Shown here piece by piece: positions 1 through 4,496 of a DNA stretch of 6,083 bases. The position numbers and the translations under genes are program-made. The first letter of the stretch is position 1, and each line of letters starts with the position of its first letter. The stretch spans positions 1 through 6,083 of the forward strand of contig JAUZQA010000261.1 of NCBI GenBank assembly GCA_030705665.1. Reading direction: 5' to 3'. The notes beneath the pieces were generated by a model. It had not been told where the DNA came from and did no database searches. It was given only the letters and a program-made list of their open reading frames with translations. This stretch comes from Bacillota bacterium. Its GTDB lineage: Bacteria; Bacillota; Bacilli; Bacillales_B; DSM-18226.

Positions 1-66
1 TACTGCAAACACCACAGCCAAAACGATTGAGGACCAGAAGCCCTTGGTATGTTTGATTGTATTCAT
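1..66 (-). CDS. livM: Branched-chain amino acid ABC transporter permease LivM, N-terminal fragment (cut by window edge)
   Basis: Only the first 22 codons are present. The peptide begins MNTIKHTKGFW and runs into a hydrophobic stretch (SSIVLAVVFAV), which suits a short cytoplasmic N-terminus followed by the first membrane helix. The ATG at 64-66 is preceded by a seven-G Shine-Dalgarno tract (75-81 as C on the plus strand) with an 8-base spacer, which supports this start. It lies 15 bases downstream of the livH stop, and the tract abuts that stop, so the two are almost certainly co-transcribed and probably translationally coupled. In the known Liv/HAAT family, LivM pairs with LivH to form the membrane channel. 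The identity rests mainly on gene order, because the visible peptide is too short for a family match. Confidence 0.8.
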   Translation of the reverse strand, partial: MNTIKHTKGFWSSIVLAVVFAV

Positions 67-81
67 CGCTTTAGCCCCCCC

Positions 82-960
82 TTAAACTTTTTCCCTTATA
101 TTTTTACCAAACAATCCGGATGGAAGGAAAATCAAAATTAAGATTAAAACAACAAATGCCACAGCATCACGCCATAAGGAGTAACCAAGGGCGCTGACAA
201 GTGCTTCAATGACACCAAGCAATAATCCGCCGACCATCGCACCTGGGATATGGCCGATTCCACCCAGCACTGCTGCGACAAACGCTTTTAATCCGGGAAT
301 GATCCCCATTAATGGTTCAATTTTTGTATAATATACCCCGAAAATAACTCCAGCAGCACCGGCAAGTGCAGAGCCGATAGCAAACGTTGCTGAAATGGTA
401 TTATCAACATTGATCCCCATCAATCTTGCCGCATCCATATCCTCAGAAACGGCACGCATGGCCTTACCCGTTTTTGTTTTATGAACAATAAATTGTAGAA
501 TCACCATTAAGACAACTGAAATCAATAAAATAAATAATGACTGGCTGTTAATTTCTACGCCGAAAATTTTTAGAGCCTTCTCTGGAAGTACATTGCCTGG
601 ATAGGCCTCGGGCTGGGCACCGCGAAGATAAATCGTACCATATTCAATCAATAACGATACCCCAATTGCTGTAATCAAGGCAGCAATTCTTGTTGCGTTT
701 CGAAGCGGTTTATAAGCAATCCGCTCGATCACCACTCCCAGTATTGCACAAATTACCATAGAAAGGATTAATGCAGGGAAAAAACCTAAATGAAATTTAG
801 CAATTGCAAAGAATCCAATAAATGCCCCGACCATAAATACGTCACCATGGGCAAAGTTGATTAATTTAACGATTCCATATACCATCGTATAGCCAAGGGC
901 AATCAATGCATAGATACTGCCAAGTGATATCCCGTTAACCAACTGTTGGATAATCTCCAT
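82..960 (-). CDS. livH: Branched-chain amino acid ABC transporter permease LivH
   Basis: This 292-residue integral membrane protein is one of the two permease subunits of a high-affinity leucine/isoleucine/valine (HAAT-type) ABC importer. The length is typical of LivH. Hydrophobic segments cover most of the chain. The family signature LINFAHGDVFMVGAF is at residues 33-47. The cytoplasmic loop that contacts the ATPase lies near 161-189 (KTKTGKAMRA, then DMDAARLMGINVD). The glycine-rich VLGGIGHIPGAMVGG follows at 231-245, and the usual LPSGLFGK ending at 279-286. The ATG at 958-960 has an AAAAAGGGG Shine-Dalgarno site about 9 bases upstream. It is the middle gene of livJ-livH-livM, 198 bases after livJ and 15 before livM. 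I see no convincing promoter of its own, so expression probably depends on read-through from livJ past the stem-loop at 979-1046. Substrate specificity among branched-chain amino acids, or related compounds such as urea or amides, cannot be settled from sequence alone. Confidence 0.95.
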   Translation of the reverse strand: MEIIQQLVNGISLGSIYALIALGYTMVYGIVKLINFAHGDVFMVGAFIGFFAIAKFHLGFFPALILSMVICAILGVVIERIAYKPLRNATRIAALITAIGVSLLIEYGTIYLRGAQPEAYPGNVLPEKALKIFGVEINSQSLFILLISVVLMVILQFIVHKTKTGKAMRAVSEDMDAARLMGINVDNTISATFAIGSALAGAAGVIFGVYYTKIEPLMGIIPGLKAFVAAVLGGIGHIPGAMVGGLLLGVIEALVSALGYSLWRDAVAFVVLILILIFLPSGLFGKNIREKV

Positions 961-978
961 TTTCTCACACCCCTTTTT

Positions 979-1046
979 CTGGACATAATGGGCAATAGGG
1001 AGAATAGATTCTCCCTATTTATTTATGAAACTATTATTTTGTCCAG
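979..1046 (-). other. Nested RNA stem-loop directly upstream of the livH ribosome binding site
   Basis: The inner hairpin is a perfect 12-base inverted repeat (994-1005 AATAGGGAGAAT, 1008-1019 ATTCTCCCTATT) with a nominal 2-base spacer, so in RNA it closes as about 11 pairs with a 4-base loop. Around it, CTGGACA (979-985) pairs with TGTCCAG (1040-1046), and TAAT (986-989) with ATTA (1033-1036) after a 3-base bulge. On the livJ-livH transcript the structure ends at the base where the livH Shine-Dalgarno region begins. There is no U-tract after the hairpin on the minus strand, so it is not a standard intrinsic terminator. A role in mRNA processing, partial attenuation or livJ 3'-end protection, giving more binding protein than permease, is inferred. 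Confidence 0.65.
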
Positions 1047-1060
1047 TATTACTTTCCTAC

Positions 1061-1158
1061 TTGTCTAGCTCCGACGCACAGGATGTGCTAGTGCCGACGT
1101 TGCCGCCAGGACGGCGGCGTTTTTAGTCGGCCAGCTCCCAGCGGTCGCTTCCGCTTTT
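1061..1158. repeat. GC-rich, palindrome-containing intergenic element, probably a dispersed Bacillaceae repeat
   Basis: This roughly 98-bp block is much richer in G+C than its surroundings and full of internal inverted repeats: GCACA-GGA-TGTGC (1076-1088), GCCGCC-AGGAC-GGCGGC (1102-1118), and an outer GCCGAC (1093-1098) with GTCGGC (1126-1131). Its ends, TTGTCTAGCTCC on one side and the complement of AAAAGCGGAAGCG on the other, resemble from memory a high-copy non-coding repeat seen between genes in many Bacillus-related genomes. Only one copy is in this window, so its repeat status rests on that recollection. It begins immediately after the livJ stop codon. No ORF lies in it. On the plus strand the GC hairpin is followed by TTTTT, which resembles an intrinsic terminator facing against livJ-livH transcription. 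Confidence 0.6.
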
Positions 1159-2343
1159 CTATTCCGGATTAACCTTTGTTTTAAACTGGGCTTGTCCGTC
1201 TTTGTACTCAAGAATAACCGCTGATTTGATTGGGTTATGGTTCTTGTCTAATTTTAAGTTACCTGTTACTAGTTTCAAATCATTTGTTTTAGCCAATGCC
1301 TGCTGAATTTTTTGCGGGTCGCTGCTGCCTGCACGTTTGATGGCATCTGCAAGCATATATGCAGTATCATACCCAAGGGCATTAAAGGTATCAGGTGATT
1401 TCCCACTATATTCAGCTTTGAATGCTTTAACAAAATCTTGAACCTTTTGATCAGTATCTTGAGATGAATAATGGTTTGTGCTGTACGTATTATTTAAGGC
1501 CTTGGTACCAGCAAGTTCAACGAGTTTTGGAGAATCCCAGCCATCGCCGCCGATAATCGCACCGGTAAAACCTATTTCACGAGCCTGCTTTACAATTAAG
1601 CCTGCTTCTTCATAGTAGCCTGGCAGATAGATAAAATCAGGGTTTGCCGCTTTAATGCGTGTTAATGTAGCATGGAAATCAGTATCTTTTGCAACATAGG
1701 CTTCTTCAGAAACTACCTTACCGCCGTTTTTCTTAAATTGAGTTTTAAAGGCAGTAGAAAGTCCTTTTGAATAGTCACTGGAACTATCGATTAGAACGGC
1801 AGCATTTTTAAGATTTAGATTTTTTGAAGCAAAGTTTGCTGCAACTATTCCTTGGAATGAATCAATAAAGCATGTACGGAAGACAAAGTCATTTAATTTG
1901 CCATCTTTAACCGTAATATCTTCTGCTGTTCCAGATGGAGTAATCACCGGCACTTTATTATCTGTGGCAATTTGTATTTCTGCCTTTGTATCTGTACTTG
2001 TTGCTGGTCCGACAATTGCTGAAACTTTATCCTGACTGATTAGTTTAAGAGCAGCATTTGTTGCCTCAGCAGCATCTGATTTATTATCAACTTTCACTAT
2101 TTGAATTTTGCTACCGTTGATCCCTTTTTTATTGATTTCATTTACACCTAATTGAAACCCGTCTGTAAGTGATTGTCCGTATGAAGCAACCCCACCAGAT
2201 AACTCCATATTGACACCGATCTTGATTGTTTTACTGTCTCCACTGCTGCTGGAGCTTCCTTGGCCTTGTGCGCTGCAGCCAGCCATTACGCCTGCCGCTA
2301 GCATAAACGACATCATGGCTCCTGCTACTTTTTTCTTTTTCAT
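1159..2343 (-). CDS. livJ: Branched-chain amino acid ABC transporter substrate-binding lipoprotein
   Basis: This 394-residue extracellular binding protein captures leucine, isoleucine or valine and delivers it to the LivH/LivM permease. A lysine-rich start (MKKKK), a hydrophobic segment and the lipobox VMAGC place the lipid-modified cysteine at residue 23. A flexible serine/glycine linker (to about 37) tethers the mature domain. The mature part shows the type I periplasmic-binding fold of the LivJ family: IKIGVNMELSGG (40-51), IVGPATSTDT (110-119, expected to contact the ligand amino and carboxyl groups), VPVITPSGTA (131-140), DSSSDYSKG (186-194), and a C-terminal FNALGYDTAYMLADA (320-334). 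The ATG at 2341-2343 follows a six-G Shine-Dalgarno tract with a 6-base spacer. It is the first gene of the liv cluster, which suits its need for the highest expression. A CodY-like box lies in its leader. The stop codon touches a GC-rich repeat element, yet the C-terminus (KTKVNPE) looks natural, so the protein is not visibly truncated. The ligand could also be a related amino acid. Confidence 0.95.
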   Translation of the reverse strand: MKKKKVAGAMMSFMLAAGVMAGCSAQGQGSSSSSGDSKTIKIGVNMELSGGVASYGQSLTDGFQLGVNEINKKGINGSKIQIVKVDNKSDAAEATNAALKLISQDKVSAIVGPATSTDTKAEIQIATDNKVPVITPSGTAEDITVKDGKLNDFVFRTCFIDSFQGIVAANFASKNLNLKNAAVLIDSSSDYSKGLSTAFKTQFKKNGGKVVSEEAYVAKDTDFHATLTRIKAANPDFIYLPGYYEEAGLIVKQAREIGFTGAIIGGDGWDSPKLVELAGTKALNNTYSTNHYSSQDTDQKVQDFVKAFKAEYSGKSPDTFNALGYDTAYMLADAIKRAGSSDPQKIQQALAKTNDLKLVTGNLKLDKNHNPIKSAVILEYKDGQAQFKTKVNPE

Positions 2344-2421
2344 TGTTTACCCCCCATTTTTTTATCTTAGAAGAAACAGTCGAAACTTGTTGAAAGCCGC
2401 CGAATATTTCTAATAAAATTT

Positions 2422-2436
2422 AATATTCTGACAATA
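2422..2436. promoter_or_regulatory. Candidate CodY box in the livJ leader
   Basis: AATATTCTGACAATA matches the published CodY consensus AATTTTCWGAAAATT at 12 of 15 positions, and the reverse strand also scores 12 of 15. It sits about 79 bases upstream of the livJ start, inside or just downstream of the possible promoters. CodY, activated by branched-chain amino acids and GTP, is known to repress branched-chain amino acid transport genes in Bacillus, so the target makes sense. A weaker match (10 of 15) lies at 2496-2510 over the candidate -35 element. AT-rich DNA yields such matches by chance, so this stays a prediction. Confidence 0.5.
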
Positions 2437-2478
2437 TTGTACATAACAAATATTTATTCGTCTAGTACCAATGTCGTT

Positions 2479-2507
2479 ATTTTAATATAATTAAAAATTT
2501 TTGTAAA
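2479..2507 (-). promoter_or_regulatory. Candidate sigma-A promoter for livJ
   Basis: Read on the minus strand, TTTACA (2507-2502) and TAAAAT (2484-2479) are separated by exactly 17 bases, 10 of 12 consensus positions. Transcription would start near 2472 and give a leader of about 130 bases containing the CodY-like box. A weaker alternative is TAGACG-17-TACAAT at 2436-2464, which would place the box at the transcription start. The surrounding 2440-2580 is very AT-rich. I saw no T-box (no T-box sequence or specifier stem) or other riboswitch in the leader. Confidence 0.45.
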
Positions 2508-2580
2508 TATATTTTTTAACAAATTATTTTAACTATTCTAATATCCATATAATTTTGAAATCGATTTATTATTAAGGCAT

Positions 2581-2609
2581 AAGAAAAGGTCCACACAAAG
2601 GAGGACCTT
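2581..2609 (-). terminator. Intrinsic terminator of niaP
   Basis: On the minus strand AAGGTCC (2609-2603) pairs with GGACCTT (2592-2586) across a 10-base loop, followed by TTCTTA. With the T residues ending the stem this gives a run of four Ts, then C, then two more. It begins 6 bases after the niaP stop and should separate niaP from livJ transcription. The stem is only 7 pairs, so some read-through into the liv cluster is possible. Confidence 0.75.
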
Positions 2610-2615
2610 AAAAAG

Positions 2616-3848
2616 TTATACTAATTCTTTTCGCTTTGTTTCTTTTCCAGCAAATAATACTGTGAACGCTCCAATTAAAACCGAGATACAGAAAATTGTA
2701 AAAATCAAGGAGATGGATGTCTTTTGGGCAACAAGATAGCCGACCAATAATGGTCCAAACACACCGCCAACGCGGCCAATAGCGGCTGCAAGGCCGGCGC
2801 CGCTGCCGCGGATATTTGTTGGGTATTGCTCCGGTGTGTAGGCATATAATGCACCCCAGGCACCAAGATTAAAGAATGATAACAAGATTCCAGATGTCAT
2901 AAGTAATGCTGTAGAAGCGGCTGTTCCGAATAAATACGCGCTAACAGCTGTACCAATTAAGTAAACAACCAAGACAAATTTGCGCCCAAATTTTTCAATA
3001 AACCAGGCGGCGGTAAAATATCCCGGCAACTGGGCAATGGTCATAATTAAAACATATTCAAAACTCTTAATTAAGCTAAAGCCTTTCATAATCATAACGC
3101 TTGGCAGCCATAAAAACATACCATAGTAAGAAAAAACAACACAGAACCAAAGAATCCACAAGACAACGGTCTGGCGGGCATTGTCTTTTGAAAAAAGCTT
3201 AGCGATACTTTCAAATACAGATGCTTTTTCCTTTGGTTGTAAAGAAGTATATCGGGGTGAATCAGGCAAACCCATCCTTAAATAAATCGTATACAGTGCA
3301 GGAAGGGCACTGATCAGCATCGCTACCTGCCAGCCAAATTTTGGGATGATAAAATAAGAAATAACGGCCGCTACAAGCCAGCCCACTGCCCAAAAGCTTT
3401 CCAAGAGGACAACAATCCGCCCGCGGCTGGCCGTTGGTACAGATTCCGAAACAAGGGTTGAGGCGACTGGAAGTTCCCCGCCTAGACCCATTCCGATTAA
3501 GAATCTTAAAACAGCAAAGATCGTCAATGATGTTGTAAACGCGGATAAACCGCTGCAAACTGAAAAAAGTAATAAGGTAAGAATAAAGACATTTTTACGG
3601 CCAATACGATCCGCCATTAAGCCAAAAAATAGTGCTCCCACTGCCATACCGATGGAATTGATACTGCCGATCCATCCCATCTGCTCGGTCGATAAATTCC
3701 ACTCAACCTTGAGAGCTGCAATTATAAATGAAAGCATTCCAACATCCAGCGCATCAAACATCCAGCCTGTTCCCGCAATGCCCAGCAGCCTGCCTGTTGA
3801 AACTTCTTTCTTTCTTATGATGTGTGCCCTTTGCTCGTAAACACTCAC
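2616..3848 (-). CDS. niaP: Niacin (nicotinate/nicotinamide) transporter, major facilitator superfamily, NiaP/YceI type
   Basis: This 410-residue membrane protein imports niacin for NAD salvage. It closely resembles, from memory, B. subtilis YceI (NiaP) over its whole length, including GWMFDALDVGMLSFIIAAL (28-46), RFLIGMGLGGELPVASTLVSE (115-135), VVLLESFWAVGWL (146-158), WFCVVFSYYGMFLWLPSVM (234-252) and GAWGALYAYTPEQYP (329-343). The MFS loop 2-3 motif GLMADRIGRK is at 76-85, the sugar-porter-like LPDSPRY at 194-200, and the second-half counterpart EKFGRK at 285-290. Twelve helices are expected, with a cytoplasmic loop near 200-225. The start is GTG at 3846-3848: AAGGAG lies 9 bases upstream, and the next internal Met is residue 30, inside the first conserved segment. 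It is a single-gene unit with its own terminator and a promoter carrying a palindromic operator. NiaR (YrxA) repression in the presence of niacin is known for this gene in B. subtilis and is inferred here. Related aromatic-acid MFS transporters are the main alternative. Confidence 0.9.
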   Translation of the reverse strand: MSVYEQRAHIIRKKEVSTGRLLGIAGTGWMFDALDVGMLSFIIAALKVEWNLSTEQMGWIGSINSIGMAVGALFFGLMADRIGRKNVFILTLLLFSVCSGLSAFTTSLTIFAVLRFLIGMGLGGELPVASTLVSESVPTASRGRIVVLLESFWAVGWLVAAVISYFIIPKFGWQVAMLISALPALYTIYLRMGLPDSPRYTSLQPKEKASVFESIAKLFSKDNARQTVVLWILWFCVVFSYYGMFLWLPSVMIMKGFSLIKSFEYVLIMTIAQLPGYFTAAWFIEKFGRKFVLVVYLIGTAVSAYLFGTAASTALLMTSGILLSFFNLGAWGALYAYTPEQYPTNIRGSGAGLAAAIGRVGGVFGPLLVGYLVAQKTSISLIFTIFCISVLIGAFTVLFAGKETKRKELV

Positions 3849-3893
3849 AATGAATATCTCCTTTATAAAAAGAATGGAAAACTACTATACCTT

Positions 3894-3922
3894 ATTCTAT
3901 CAACTGTCTTGACAGTTGTCAC
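3894..3922 (-). promoter_or_regulatory. Sigma-A promoter of niaP
   Basis: On the minus strand, GTGACA (3922-3917) and TAGAAT (3899-3894) have a 17-base spacer and match consensus at 10 of 12 positions. The predicted start near 3887 leaves a short leader of about 38 bases before the GTG codon, containing only the AAGGAG ribosome site. The spacer coincides with the palindrome at 3901-3918, so a bound repressor would block polymerase directly. Confidence 0.7.
3901..3918. promoter_or_regulatory. Perfect 8-2-8 palindromic operator in the niaP promoter, candidate NiaR site
   Basis: CAACTGTC-TT-GACAGTTG is a perfect inverted repeat placed between the -35 and -10 hexamers of niaP and overlapping the edge of the -35. 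A shifted smaller palindrome, GACA-GT-TGTC, lies at 3911-3920. Location and symmetry are those of a dimeric repressor site. The NAD-metabolism regulator NiaR (YrxA) is the leading candidate because niaP belongs to its known regulon in Bacillus. I cannot confirm the exact NiaR consensus from memory, so the regulator is inferred and the palindrome is seen. Confidence 0.7.
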
Positions 3923-4007
3923 GACTTTAGAAAAGTTTCCATTTTTTTAAACAAAAACTTCCGTTGATTTATAATTTTCCCTCAGTGTCTAACATTTTAT
4001 GACAATA

Positions 4008-4015
4008 CAACTGTC
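4008..4015 (+). promoter_or_regulatory. Third copy of the operator half-site CAACTGTC
   Basis: This 8-mer is identical to 3901-3908 and to the reverse complement of 3911-3918. Upstream, GACA at 4001-4004 gives a loose GACA-7-TGTC symmetry. It lies about 90 bases from the main operator on the side of the divergent acetate-permease operon and 33 bases upstream of that operon's predicted -35. It could be an auxiliary site for the same regulator or a chance match. Confidence 0.35.
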
Positions 4016-4033
4016 GGAAAAAGGAGGAAAAAA

Positions 4034-4150
4034 ATGACAATATCTGAATTTACAGATTATTTACATAAATGTATAATTACACTTGTATTAACGAAGGGGG
4101 GACAGTTACGCTTGCGGTTCCATTATAAGGGGGGGATATTTATTGAATAA
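4034..4150 (+). CDS. Possible 38-residue small protein or leader peptide upstream of the DUF485 gene
   Basis: An ATG at 4034-4036 follows an ideal AAAAGGAGG Shine-Dalgarno site at 6-7 bases and opens a 38-codon frame (MTISEF to GGIFIE, TAA at 4148-4150). The frame overlaps the TTG start of the next gene by 8 bases. The product would be mildly basic with a short hydrophobic patch (CIITLVL) and no motif I recognise. Against it, the best rightward promoter (4049-4077) lies inside the frame, so a transcript from there would lack this start. That transcript could still use an in-frame TTG at 4112 behind a six-G tract (4096-4101), encoding a 12-residue tail. It may be a translational-coupling leader, a remnant, or a chance frame behind a purine-rich stretch. 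No function is proposed. Confidence 0.3.
   Translation: MTISEFTDYLHKCIITLVLTKGGQLRLRFHYKGGIFIE
4049..4077 (+). promoter_or_regulatory. Near-consensus sigma-A promoter for the DUF485-acetate permease operon
   Basis: TTTACA (4049-4054) and TATAAT (4072-4077) are separated by exactly 17 bases, 11 of 12 consensus positions. The start would fall near 4084, giving a leader of about 60 bases with G-rich ribosome sites at 4096-4101 and 4129-4135. Another TATAAT at 3970-3975 has no good -35 at the right distance. No clear catabolite-response element was found by eye. Confidence 0.65.
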
Positions 4151-4493
4151 TAATGAAAACGCTTTACAGGATTCCGTGCAAGAGGGCGCAGAGCTAGACT
4201 ACTCAAAGATCGTCCAGTCATCTTCATTTCAAAAACTTCTTCGTGAAAAACGTAATTTTATCATTCCTTGGTCTATCTTCTTCCTGGTCTTTTACTTTAC
4301 ACTTCCAATCCTGACATCATACACATCCGTTCTTAATCAAACAGCATTCGGTTCAATTAGTTGGGCATGGGTGTTTGGCGCCGCTCAATTTATTATGACA
4401 TGGGCATTATGTATCATTTATACCAATCGTGCTTCAAGGTTTGATAAAACCGTTGAAACGATTAAAGAATCAGCTGCAAAGGGAGGGATTTAA
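4143..4493 (+). CDS. ywcB: DUF485 family inner-membrane protein, partner of the acetate permease (YwcB/YjcH type)
   Basis: This 116-residue protein has two predicted membrane helices (about 38-59 and 73-93), a polar N-terminal tail and a charged C-terminus. It shows the DUF485 pattern: DYSKIVQSSSFQKLLREKRNF (19-39), then PWSIFFLVFYFTLPILTSY (42-60), and WVFGAAQFIMTWALCIIYTN (76-95) followed by ASRFD. The start is TTG at 4143-4145, chosen because a seven-G Shine-Dalgarno tract (4129-4135) lies 7 bases upstream and the only later Met is residue 85. Its stop is 3 bases before the symporter start, so the two are tightly coupled. DUF485 genes regularly precede actP-type permeases (yjcH-actP in E. 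coli, ywcB-ywcA in B. subtilis). The molecular role is unproven, and an accessory or stabilising subunit is a reasonable inference. Confidence 0.9.
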   Translation: MNNNENALQDSVQEGAELDYSKIVQSSSFQKLLREKRNFIIPWSIFFLVFYFTLPILTSYTSVLNQTAFGSISWAWVFGAAQFIMTWALCIIYTNRASRFDKTVETIKESAAKGGI

Positions 4494-4496
4494 TCG

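Noticed and set aside
994..1019. Inner hairpin as the terminator of livJ
   Set aside because: On the minus strand the stem is followed by GCCC, not a U-tract. livH and livM need transcription from upstream and no good internal promoter was found.
2210..2413. 67-codon plus-strand ORF opposite the livJ 5' end
   Set aside because: It is antisense to the livJ signal-peptide region, has no ribosome site or recognisable domain, and its hydrophobic character mirrors the opposite strand.
2344..2615. Possible T-box or other riboswitch in the livJ leader
   Set aside because: No T-box sequence, specifier stem or strong terminator/antiterminator pair was seen. The only clear hairpin is the niaP terminator at 2586-2609.
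3262..3558. 98-codon minus-strand ORF inside niaP in another frame
   Set aside because: niaP is intact and strongly conserved across this stretch. The alternative product has no motif and is a composition shadow.
3970..3975. Perfect TATAAT between niaP and the acetate operon
   Set aside because: At 17-18 base spacing the upstream hexamers match the -35 consensus at only 3-4 of 6 positions. The promoter at 4049-4077 is far better.
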